From Arthrobacter endolithicus (GTDB taxonomy: Bacteria > Actinomycetota > Actinomycetes > Actinomycetales > Micrococcaceae), in assembly GCF_026627425.1 (NCBI RefSeq), contig NZ_JAPNLH010000003.1, forward strand, positions 208,357 to 272,356: 64,000 bases of DNA, read 5' to 3'. The first letter of the stretch is position 1, and each line of letters starts with the position of its first letter. Positions 32,216 to 40,294 of the stretch are shown in pieces. Under the pieces are notes generated by a model, which ran no database searches, was not told the origin of the DNA, and saw only the letters and a program-made list of their open reading frames with translations. The position numbers and the translations under genes were made by a program.

Positions 32216-32427
32216 TTGGGCTCCTTTTCGGGTGGGCCGGCCAAAGGTCGGGATGCTTGAGGCATCGCGGCGTTAATGCGGGCCTGCGGGACTTTCCCGC
32301 ACAATTCTCGCCTGTCGGTGTCGTATTTCTCGGTGAATTCCGAGCATTCGATCCACGGGTCCGCGACGGCTATGGTGTCCATGCGGAGGACCTGGGCTGA
32401 CAACGCCTTAACCGAACTAATCAGCAT
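32212..32427 (-). CDS. Possible small leader protein upstream of the SDR
   Basis: This 71-residue reading frame (MLISSVKALSAQVLRMDTIA ... ending GPPEKEPK) matches no family I know. Two things support it. TAGACT lies seven bases before the ATG, close to the leaderless spacing. The stop codon overlaps the SDR start (ATGA), as in true operons of this window. Against it are its low similarity to anything and the fact that the SDR has its own strong ribosome binding site. It could instead be just a 5' leader. Confidence 0.4.
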   Translation of the reverse strand: MLISSVKALSAQVLRMDTIAVADPWIECSEFTEKYDTDRRELCGKVPQARINAAMPQASRPLAGPPEKEPK

Positions 32428-32508
32428 ACTGGCGAGTCTAGGAGCACCCGCTCCGAGGTTGCAATGAAAATCCCGGGAAGAAGCTGGACGTGGTCCAGAG
32501 TGGCGGGG

Positions 32509-33030
32509 CTACAGTCTGCGAATCATCCTGGTGTTGCCGAGGGTATTTGGCTTGACCCGCGCCAGGTCAAGGAACTCGGCGACGCCCTCATCGTGCGAAT
32601 GCAGCAGCTCCTGATAAATGATCGGGTCCACGGCTTCCTGCTCTGCCATCACCGTGAAGCCGTGCCGGATAAAGAAGTCCACCTCGAAGGTAAGGCAGAA
32701 GACGCGGCTGACGCCCAGTAGCCGCGCCTCGTTCAGTAGCTGTTCCGTCAGGTCATGCCCGACGCCGTGTCCCCGCCAGGCGCCAGAAGTCGCCAACGTA
32801 CGGATTTCGGCCAGATCCTCCCACATGACGTGCAGTGCACCGCAGCCAATGATCTCGCCGTCGCATTCCGCGATCCGGAACTCCTGCAGCGACTCGTAGT
32901 ATGCCACCGTTTCCTTTGCCACCAGGATCTGCTGTTCCGCCAGCGGTGCCACCAAGGCCTTGATCGCCCTGACATCGGCGGTGCGGGCGGGGCGGATCCT
33001 TATAGCAGAGGCATTTACTGGCGCGGTCAC
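32509..33030 (-). CDS. argA: GNAT N-acetyltransferase, short N-acetylglutamate synthase type
   Basis: This 173-residue protein has the length and layout of the stand-alone actinobacterial N-acetylglutamate synthase (like Rv2747 of M. tuberculosis), which starts arginine synthesis. It begins IRIRPARTADVRAIKALVAPLA. The acetyl-CoA loop is RTLATSGAWRGHGVGHDL, followed by LGVSRVFCLTFEVDFFIRHGF, typical of ArgA GNAT domains. It lies apart from other arg genes. The GTG at 33030 follows TAGGAT plus six bases, a leaderless arrangement. Confidence 0.8.
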   Translation of the reverse strand: MTAPVNASAIRIRPARTADVRAIKALVAPLAEQQILVAKETVAYYESLQEFRIAECDGEIIGCGALHVMWEDLAEIRTLATSGAWRGHGVGHDLTEQLLNEARLLGVSRVFCLTFEVDFFIRHGFTVMAEQEAVDPIIYQELLHSHDEGVAEFLDLARVKPNTLGNTRMIRRL

Positions 33031-33036
33031 CCAGCA

Positions 33037-33042
33037 ATCCTA
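33037..33042 (-). promoter_or_regulatory. -10 box (TAGGAT) of the argA-like gene, leaderless
   Basis: Minus-strand TAGGAT, six bases (TGCTGG) and the GTG at 33030 give the exact leaderless spacing. Confidence 0.5.
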
Positions 33043-33265
33043 CTGCCCATCGGTAGGCGGACTCCTGCGCGAGGTCGATTTCGCCGTGGATCCGGAGGTA
33101 CCTGCTGGTTACGTTGTGCGGACCTGGACGACATAGGCAACGGCGCAGACCGGCGCTACTCGCTGACATGAAACCTAGCGGTTAAGCTGGTGAGGTTCAC
33201 TTCTGGCGTTTGATGGAAGACGGTGAATCGCGAAGCGCATATTAATCCATTTCAAAAGGAATTTC

Positions 33266-34744
33266 ATGAGGGTCGCTCTCTTAGCTGATGTAGGCCAGTC
33301 CGTGTATCACGTTGGGGATGAAGCGATAGCCCACGCTGCCACAAATGAGCTGCGAAGCCGCGGGATTGATGAATTAGTACTTCTCTCCCGTGACCCTGCG
33401 CAGACCCGGACTATACACGGCACGGACTCCGCCAAGACCGTCGAATTCCCTTGGGAGCCGCTGGGCCGGGAAAAGTATTTGGATCAAATTTTCCAGGTTC
33501 TGGGCGGTGAAACAGAAGCGCTGCCGGCGGATGACCAGTTCTGGGAACTGTTCCGCGTCGTCCAAACCTGTGATGCGGTCCTTATCGCCGGCGGCGGGAA
33601 CATGAACTCGACCTACGGCTGGCTGCTTTATGAACGGGCGGCTGTCGCAGCCATCGCCAACCACTTGGGGAAACCTTTAGTAATCTCCGGGCAGACTTTC
33701 GGGCCCGTTCTCACCGTAAAGGATGCAGCCACTTTGGCCTGTCTGCTTGAATCCGCAGACTTAGTGGGAGCCCGGGAAAGTCAGTCCCGGCAATTGGCCC
33801 TGGACCTGGGGGTACCTGAGCTCAAGCTCTCAGCAGGGCTCGACGACGCGGCCTTCCTTGCCGCCGGTGTGTCGGGTACGCCAGCGGATACCGATTCGTA
33901 CATCGGCGTTTCGTTCTCCCCCGCGAAAGGCGGGCTGGCAGAAGACGAGTTTTACCGTGCGGTCGGCGCAGTACTGGACGAGATCGCCGAGGTGTCAGGA
34001 CTGGGCATCGTTTTTATCCCGCATATGGACTCACCCACCCTTCGGAACCAAGACCTGCACGCGCATGAACAGGTCGCAGCAACCATGACCACGACGAATC
34101 TGACCCTGCTCGAGGTCCTCCCATTCGAGGAAACTGCCGCGATGACCGCTGGAGCCAGCATGGTTATAACGTCGCGTTACCACCCGGCAGTCTTTGCCAC
34201 AGGAGCCGGTGTTCCCGCCGTCGCCCTGAGTGCTGATCATTATTCCGACATCAGGCTTTCCGGCGCCCTGGGCAATTGGGGACTCGGGTCTTTTAACCTC
34301 CCCCTCACGTCCTTACTCACGAGCAGCTTTCGGGAAGCGGTTCTGGCCGCATGGGCCCAACGATCGGAAATACAAGCTCACCTCCGTAACCTCCGGAGGG
34401 GGAGGGTTCGGGAGTCACAAGCCTGGTGGGACGCCGTCGCCCTGTCGCTGAAAGGCCAAGCACAGCCGGCGCCACCGAACCTCAGCCCAGCTCCAGAGTA
34501 TGCATCCCATGGCCCGTGGACCACGGAGGCAGCTGCCGTGCGGAAGGCCTTGGGTCAGGTTCAGCTGCGGGCAGCCGTTGCGGAATTGGAGCTACATCGC
34601 GAACGGGACGTGTGCCACGTCCTGGCGGGCGACAGAGACAGCATCCGCCATGAATTGGATGAGTTAGCCGGCTCCAAGGCTTTCCGAGTTGCTTCGATCG
34701 CGTGGCGTGTAACCGGGATGTTGAAGCGGGTGCGGGCCAAGTGA
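33266..34744 (+). CDS. Polysaccharide pyruvyl transferase family protein (CsaB-like)
   Basis: This 492-residue protein belongs to the polysaccharide pyruvyl transferase family, which adds ketal pyruvate from phosphoenolpyruvate to cell-wall or capsule sugars. Visible features are the N-terminal VGDEAIAHAA, LIAGGGNMNSTYG, VISGQTFGP, the ARESQSRQLALDLGV segment, and the C-terminal-lobe VITSRYHPAVFATGAGVPAVAL. It exceeds the usual 350-400 residues by a C-terminal region of about 100 residues with a charged helix and the tail SKAFRVASIAWRVTGMLKR, like tails on cell-surface glycosyltransferases. AAAAGGAA precedes the ATG. The stop and the next start overlap (TGATG). Confidence 0.85.
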   Translation: MRVALLADVGQSVYHVGDEAIAHAATNELRSRGIDELVLLSRDPAQTRTIHGTDSAKTVEFPWEPLGREKYLDQIFQVLGGETEALPADDQFWELFRVVQTCDAVLIAGGGNMNSTYGWLLYERAAVAAIANHLGKPLVISGQTFGPVLTVKDAATLACLLESADLVGARESQSRQLALDLGVPELKLSAGLDDAAFLAAGVSGTPADTDSYIGVSFSPAKGGLAEDEFYRAVGAVLDEIAEVSGLGIVFIPHMDSPTLRNQDLHAHEQVAATMTTTNLTLLEVLPFEETAAMTAGASMVITSRYHPAVFATGAGVPAVALSADHYSDIRLSGALGNWGLGSFNLPLTSLLTSSFREAVLAAWAQRSEIQAHLRNLRRGRVRESQAWWDAVALSLKGQAQPAPPNLSPAPEYASHGPWTTEAAAVRKALGQVQLRAAVAELELHRERDVCHVLAGDRDSIRHELDELAGSKAFRVASIAWRVTGMLKRVRAK

Positions 34745-35781
34745 TGGTAATCCGGCCGGACAACGACGCGGCGGCAATGAGGGACGTTCCCGCGGCAACA
34801 GTTGCGATCATCATGCGGACGAAGAACCGCACCTTGCTGCTGGAGCGGGGAATTCAGGATGTCCTTAACCAGACTTACACCGACTGGGTCCTGTTAATCG
34901 TCAACGATGGCGGTCCGGCCCGCCCTGTGAACAGCCTTGTCGCCAAGCACGCGGGCGAGGGGAAAGCACGCATCCAGGTAATACACAACCCCTCATCCCT
35001 GGGAATGGAGGCAGCGTCGAACCTGGGAATCCGGGCGACGAATTCTACCTACCTTGCCATCCACGACGATGACGACCAGTGGCGGCCAGACTTCCTACAG
35101 TCAACAGTTGACTGCCTTGAAGCCTCCGGCGAGGAAGGGGTAATGGTTCGGACGGACATCGTCTACGAACGGATTGTCGGAAGCCAGATCGAAGTTGTGG
35201 GCCGTGAACCGTTTGCGGCGGATATCACCGAAATAACGCTTTTCGATCTCCTCCGCCATAACCGCGGGGTACCGATCTCTTTCCTCTACCGACGGTCCGT
35301 CCATGACCAGATCGGCTACTACGATGAATCCCTCCCCGTCGTGGGCGATTGGGAATTTCACCTGCGATTCGCTGCCTGCTTCAGCATCAGCTTTATTGAC
35401 GGTGCGGCCCGCGCCTACTGGAACCAACGCCGTGACGCCACCGGCGACATGGGCAACAGCTTCATCGCCCGAAGCGACGACCACCGAAAATACGATCTTA
35501 AGGTGCGGGAGCAGTATCTGAAAAACTATGTGGAAACCCACGGCGTCGGTGCCCTGCTCTACCTCACCAAACTTCAGGACCGCCAAACCCATGAATTCAA
35601 CCTGCGCTCAGACCAGATTGAGCGCAAACTGCAGGAACTACTCGACGCGGTCAACACTGCCAGTGCCGGCTTAGCCCGTCTAGAAGCCCGTCACAACGAT
35701 CCACATCACATCGGTGTCCTCCGCCGCCACTATCACCAATTCAAAAAACTAATAACAACGAAAAACCGCACCGCAGAGTAA
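34744..35781 (+). CDS. Family 2 glycosyltransferase
   Basis: This 345-residue GT-A-fold enzyme begins with VAIIMRTKNRTLLLERGIQDVL and VNDGG, and has the metal-binding acidic run AIHDDDDQWRPDFL near residue 105. Later comes PVVGDWEFHLRFA with the presumed catalytic acid, and RAYWNQRRDATGDMGNSF. The C-terminal 80 residues are a charged helix likely to coil (SDQIERKLQELLDAVN). The ATG at 34744 overlaps the pyruvyl transferase stop by one base. It is probably cytoplasmic and works on the same glycan as its partner. The sugar donor cannot be read. Confidence 0.85.
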   Translation: MVIRPDNDAAAMRDVPAATVAIIMRTKNRTLLLERGIQDVLNQTYTDWVLLIVNDGGPARPVNSLVAKHAGEGKARIQVIHNPSSLGMEAASNLGIRATNSTYLAIHDDDDQWRPDFLQSTVDCLEASGEEGVMVRTDIVYERIVGSQIEVVGREPFAADITEITLFDLLRHNRGVPISFLYRRSVHDQIGYYDESLPVVGDWEFHLRFAACFSISFIDGAARAYWNQRRDATGDMGNSFIARSDDHRKYDLKVREQYLKNYVETHGVGALLYLTKLQDRQTHEFNLRSDQIERKLQELLDAVNTASAGLARLEARHNDPHHIGVLRRHYHQFKKLITTKNRTAE

Positions 35782-36123
35782 TCTGTGCCACCTAGGCCAA
35801 CCCTTGGCAGACGCGCAGCATGCCGGACCGGTGGCGGGGCAGATGATCTTTAGGATGCGGACAAGGTAGAGCGGAGCCGCACAAAGCACGGACTCCTGTA
35901 AATAGGCTGGTAAATATCTGCTGAAAGACTTTACATGTCGGTCATTACACATAAGGGTAGAAGCAGTGGCCGCTTCTCCTTTTTTTTGGGGGGGGTCTGC
36001 CACCGGGGGCCCGAGTATCCGCTCGGTTAATCCTGACTTCACCGTATAGCCGCGGCGCCTGGGGGCAGCACTAACCTCATGCACGGCTCAGCACCGCCGT
36101 GGCGATCCTGCATGAGGAGTTCG
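35782..36123 (+). other. Intergenic region with T8G8 tract upstream of the SLH protease
   Basis: No gene is supported in these 342 bases. It holds a small GCCAA-CCC-TTGGC hairpin soon after the glycosyltransferase, and a possible weak promoter TTTACA (35930-35935) with TAAGGG (35952-35957). A run of eight T and eight G lies at 35980-35995. The protease ribosome binding site GAGGAG is near 36115. An open frame on the minus strand (35749-36084) has no start signal and looks spurious. Confidence 0.5.
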
Positions 36124-39100
36124 ATGAGCAAGCAATCACGACGAGCCAGATCACAATTTCTGGCCGTCCTTACCGGAGTGGCCATCGTCGCAACCATGGG
36201 CAACGCAGCCATGGCCGACGATGCCAAACCACCCAGCAATCTGGCCGCGGGGATTTCCGGCCAGAAAGCACCAGTCCAGCTGAAGCCGGTCCAAAAAATT
36301 GGCGGAACGCTCGGTTCCGCTTCCGGACCGGTTTCCGTCTACGTCCAGTTCAAGGGCCAAGGAGCTTTCGCCGCCACTCAGCCGCAGCAGGTTAAGGACG
36401 GTACGCAGGCGCCGGTGGACAAGTCAGCGCAGGTCAAAGAGCTCCGCGCCGGCATCGAGGCCACGGCACAATCTGTCGCAGGCGAAGCATCGGCCCAACA
36501 GATCTACACCACCACCAATACGCTTCCTGGTGTGGCCATCATTGGCGACGCTGCCAAGGTCCGGGCCTTGGCCAACCGGAGCGACGTCGTAAAGATTACT
36601 CCGATCGTGTCGAAGTCCTACGAGAACAAGGGCACCGACATCGACACCAAGGCTCTCGACGCCTGGGTCTCCAAGCACCAGACCGGAGAGGGCGCAACGA
36701 TCGCTGTACTTGACACCGGACTGGATTACACGCACGCCGATTTCGGCGGCCCCGGAACTGAAGCAGCCTTCGCCGCTGCCAAGGCGATGACAGATCTGCC
36801 CCCTGCCAGTTCGGGGCTGTACGATCCGGCCAAGTTCGCCGGCGGTTGGGACCTCGTCGGCGACGACTACAATGCTGCATCACCAGACCCTGCAATGCAC
36901 GTACCGCATCCGGACAGCAACCCGCTGGACTGCGGCGGACACGGTAGCCATGTGGCCGGCACTGCCGCCGGATACGGGCTCAATGCTGACGGCAGCACCT
37001 TCACCGGGGATTACAGCAAGCTGACGGCGGCTGATGTCAACTCGATGAAGATCGGCCCCGGCTCAGCACCGAAGGCCAAACTCGTAGCTCTGCGCGTCTT
37101 TGGCTGTGAAGGCAGCTCGGACGTCGTCGGCCTCGCCTTGGACAAGGTGCTGGACCCCAACGGGGACGGTAACTTCAGCGACCGCGCCAATGTGGTCAAT
37201 ATGTCCCTAGGCTCCGACTACTCCCCCACCGACGACCCGGAAAATGACATTGTCGATGCCCTCACCGGCCTCGGTGTACTCTCCGTGGTGGCGTCCGGAA
37301 ATGCCGGCGATTTCTATGACATCGGGGGTTCCCCGGGCAATGCAAAATCCTCACTGACCGTCGCCAACAGTGTCGGCTCCCAGGCCGCTGTGGACCGGAT
37401 CGATGTACTTGCACCCGCAGACAAGGTCGGTTCGGTTGCCGGTCAATATTCGGCCAGCTTCAACTACTCGGATCCTTTGGTGACACCGGCCACGCTCAAG
37501 GGCACGGTCCAGTTTGCACCGGATTCGAACAACACCGGATGTGCGTCTTTCACCCCGGCCGAGGCTGCCACCTTCGGCGGCAAATGGGTGATGCTCAGCT
37601 GGGATGACAACGATGCTACCCGTGTCTGCGGCTCCAAGGCCCGGTTCGACAATGCCGAGAAGGCCGGCGCCAAAGGCGTCGTTTTCACCTCCCAGCGCAC
37701 CGTCTTCGAAGCCGGGATTGCCGGCAACTCGACGATCCCGGGTGTTCAGTTCAACAAGGCAGCAACAGATTCGTTGACACCCGCCGCCAAGGCAGGAACT
37801 CTGCAGATCCAGCTGGACGAGGCATTCAAGGGTGCTGCCGCTGCAGCCACTAATGCCCTCGATACGCTCAATTCCAGCTCCTCCCGCGGAGTCCACGGTT
37901 CCAATGGCATCGTCAAGCCCGACGTTGCAGCCCCAGGGACCTCGATTGGCTCTGTTGGTGTTGGTTCCGGTAATGGAATCGCCGTTATGAGCGGAACGTC
38001 GATGGCTACCCCGCATGTGGCCGGCATCGCCGCCCTGTTGTACGCAACGGGCAAGATGACGCCCTACCAGGTCAAGAGCACCATCATGAACACCGCCAAC
38101 GTGGACATCATGACCGGTGATCTGGCGTACGGGCCGAACCGGGTAGGTTCCGGCCGGGTCAATGCCTTGGACGCCGTCAGCGACAGTGTTTTGGCGTATG
38201 CCACCGATGATCCGGCGCTCACCAGCGTGGACTTCGGCGTCGTGGAGGTGGCCGACAAGGCGGTCTCCGTGACAAAGAAGATCACCGTCGAAAACCGCAG
38301 CAATACAGCGCAGACGTTTGATGCGTCCTACCTTCCTGCTACGCAGATGCCTGGCGTTGCCTACAGCGTCTCTCCGGCTTCCCTCGTGGTTCCGGCGAAC
38401 TCCTCGGCGGCCCAGGTTTCCGTCACTATGACGGTGGCTGATCCCTCCAAGCTGGCAAAGTCGCTGGATCCCACGATGTCCACGACTCAGTTGGGCGTTC
38501 CCCGCACGTTCCTTGCGGATGCCTCCGGCCGGGTACAGCTGAAGTCGGATTCTTCACCCACGCTGCGGGTTCCTGTCTATGCAGCCCCGAAACCCGTCTC
38601 CACCATGACCGCCGGCCCGAAGATCACTTTCAACCCTTCGGACAACACGGCAGCTGCCACCCTCGCGGGCCGCGGCATCATGCAGGGCACAGGGACACAG
38701 CAGTTCGTGTCCATCGCGGCTCCCTTCGAACTCGGCGCAAGCAGCGAGCGTAAGGCAGACAACCCGGTCGCTACGATCACTAACAGGTCGATGGATCTGC
38801 AGTACGTCGGCGCATCCTCGACTGTGCCAGCCTTGCTGAAATCCGGCGGTGACGTTGCTAACGGCATGATCAACTTCGGCGTCAGCACCTGGGGAAATTG
38901 GCCGGCGTTGCTGGCGGCCAGCCAGATCAGCGTCGAAATCGATACAAACGGCGACGGGCAAGCCGATTTCCAGACGTACACTACGGTGGCAAAAGGTTAC
39001 GACGGCATCCTCGTGGTCACCGACAAACGAGCTGCCGATGGCACCTGGGAGACCGTGGACCAGGAGTTCGCGAACGGCGTGCTGGGTAATACCGATACCA

Positions 39101-40041
39101 ACACCTACGACACCAACACCATCGTGTTGCCGGTGCTTGCCTCAGCCCTCGGAGTGGATGTGAAGAAGCCGGTACCGTTCACCTATAAGGTGGTCACCTC
39201 CAGCGCCTACAGCATCGACAACACGGGCGCGAATGTGCCGGTGGACCAGACCGCGGCGATCTCCTACAACCCGGTCACGCCCAACCTGTGGTTCGAAGGC
39301 GGTGCCCCCGATTCGCTGTTCGTTGATGCTAACGCAGCACAGCTGACCGTGCACCGTGCCTCTAAGGTTGTTAAGTCGCAGGCGTTATTCCTGCACCTGC
39401 ACAATGCAACCGGGCAGAAGGCTGAGGTCGTTCCGACCGAGAACGGGCAGCTCCGCTTCAGCGATGTACCGAGAACGAAGTTCGAGGCGGACATCAACTG
39501 GATGGCTGACAAGGGCCTGACCACCGGATACCCGGACGGCACCTACCGGCCCTACGAGACGATGAACCGAGACGCCATGGCGGCGTTCCTCTACCGCCTG
39601 GCTGGTTCACCGGCGTATTCCGCCCCCGCGGAATCGCCCTTCAAGGACATCAACTCCAATACGCAGTACTACAAGGAAATGTCCTGGATGGCTGCGGAGA
39701 AATTGTCCATGGGCTATGACGACGGTTCCTACCGTCCACTGGCTCCGGTCAACCGTGATGCGATGGCCGCTTTCCTGAAGCGATTCGCCGGGGACTACTG
39801 CATGATCCCGGCTGCCAAGGACTACAAGGCCCCGGCAACCTCCGCGTTCAAGGATGTCGCCACGAACAATCAGTTCTACAAGGAGATCTCCTGGATGGGC
39901 GAGACCAAAATCTCCACCGGCTACCCGGATGGAAGCTACCACCCGGTGGAAGCCAACACCCGTGAGGCGATGGCCGCCTTCATCCACCGTCTGGACACCT
40001 ATGAAGGTGCCAACGGCGGCTGTAACCCCGTAGCCCCGTAA
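36124..40041 (+). CDS. Secreted subtilisin-like serine protease with three C-terminal SLH repeats
   Basis: This 1305-residue cell-surface protease has a signal peptide (SQFLAVLTGVAIVATMGNAAMA), a propeptide-inhibitor region ending VVKITPI, and an S8 catalytic domain. The triad is Asp197 (VLDTGLDYTH), His273 (GGHGSHVAGT) and Ser626 (SGTSMATPHVAG). The long gap before Ser626 holds a PA-like insert. Beta-rich fibronectin-like regions follow. The last 190 residues are three S-layer-homology repeats, each with W-M, G-Y-x-D-G-x-Y and N-R-D-A-M or T-R-E-A-M. I chose the ATG after GAGGAG; earlier ATGs at 36079 and 36112 lack such a signal. It follows the pyruvyl transferase pair, which may make its anchor. 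Confidence 0.93.
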   Translation: MSKQSRRARSQFLAVLTGVAIVATMGNAAMADDAKPPSNLAAGISGQKAPVQLKPVQKIGGTLGSASGPVSVYVQFKGQGAFAATQPQQVKDGTQAPVDKSAQVKELRAGIEATAQSVAGEASAQQIYTTTNTLPGVAIIGDAAKVRALANRSDVVKITPIVSKSYENKGTDIDTKALDAWVSKHQTGEGATIAVLDTGLDYTHADFGGPGTEAAFAAAKAMTDLPPASSGLYDPAKFAGGWDLVGDDYNAASPDPAMHVPHPDSNPLDCGGHGSHVAGTAAGYGLNADGSTFTGDYSKLTAADVNSMKIGPGSAPKAKLVALRVFGCEGSSDVVGLALDKVLDPNGDGNFSDRANVVNMSLGSDYSPTDDPENDIVDALTGLGVLSVVASGNAGDFYDIGGSPGNAKSSLTVANSVGSQAAVDRIDVLAPADKVGSVAGQYSASFNYSDPLVTPATLKGTVQFAPDSNNTGCASFTPAEAATFGGKWVMLSWDDNDATRVCGSKARFDNAEKAGAKGVVFTSQRTVFEAGIAGNSTIPGVQFNKAATDSLTPAAKAGTLQIQLDEAFKGAAAAATNALDTLNSSSSRGVHGSNGIVKPDVAAPGTSIGSVGVGSGNGIAVMSGTSMATPHVAGIAALLYATGKMTPYQVKSTIMNTANVDIMTGDLAYGPNRVGSGRVNALDAVSDSVLAYATDDPALTSVDFGVVEVADKAVSVTKKITVENRSNTAQTFDASYLPATQMPGVAYSVSPASLVVPANSSAAQVSVTMTVADPSKLAKSLDPTMSTTQLGVPRTFLADASGRVQLKSDSSPTLRVPVYAAPKPVSTMTAGPKITFNPSDNTAAATLAGRGIMQGTGTQQFVSIAAPFELGASSERKADNPVATITNRSMDLQYVGASSTVPALLKSGGDVANGMINFGVSTWGNWPALLAASQISVEIDTNGDGQADFQTYTTVAKGYDGILVVTDKRAADGTWETVDQEFANGVLGNTDTNTYDTNTIVLPVLASALGVDVKKPVPFTYKVVTSSAYSIDNTGANVPVDQTAAISYNPVTPNLWFEGGAPDSLFVDANAAQLTVHRASKVVKSQALFLHLHNATGQKAEVVPTENGQLRFSDVPRTKFEADINWMADKGLTTGYPDGTYRPYETMNRDAMAAFLYRLAGSPAYSAPAESPFKDINSNTQYYKEMSWMAAEKLSMGYDDGSYRPLAPVNRDAMAAFLKRFAGDYCMIPAAKDYKAPATSAFKDVATNNQFYKEISWMGETKISTGYPDGSYHPVEANTREAMAAFIHRLDTYEGANGGCNPVAP

Positions 40042-40076
40042 CGAGGCTGGGGATACACAACAAATAGCGAGCAACT

Positions 40077-40107
40077 GAGGTGGCCCGGAAGCGTTCCGGG
40101 CCACCTC
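40077..40107 (+). terminator. Terminator of the SLH protease gene
   Basis: GAGGTGGCCCGGAA (40077-40090), loop GCG and TTCCGGGCCACCTC (40094-40107) form a perfect 14-bp stem followed by TCTT, 36 bases after the stop codon. Confidence 0.75.
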
Positions 40108-40201
40108 TCTTGCGTCCGGGCAGTGGGCGCTCGGCGGCTCAGCCATCTCCGGATCCATCGGTCCGCCCCGGTACGCAAACCCACAGGGCCACTACAAAAA
40201 A

Positions 40202-40262
40202 GGTGAGTGTGGCGATCTGCCCCCAACAACCCTCGTTGTAGGGGCAGATCGCCACACTCACC
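40202..40262 (-). terminator. Very long terminator hairpin of clpC
   Basis: GGTGAGTGTGGCGATCTGCCCC (40202-40223) is an exact 22-bp complement of 40241-40262, with an inner ACAAC/GTTGT stem around CCTC. On the minus strand it follows the clpC stop by 32 bases and is followed by TTTTTT (40201-40196), so it reads as an intrinsic terminator. The stem is far longer than usual. Confidence 0.8.
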
Positions 40263-40294
40263 GTGCAGTTGCTGCGGTGTTTAGCCGTGCAGTG

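Noticed and set aside
35749..36084. 111-codon minus-strand frame between the glycosyltransferase and the SLH protease
   Set aside because: It spans the T8G8 tract, overlaps the end of the glycosyltransferase and has no start signal or domain.
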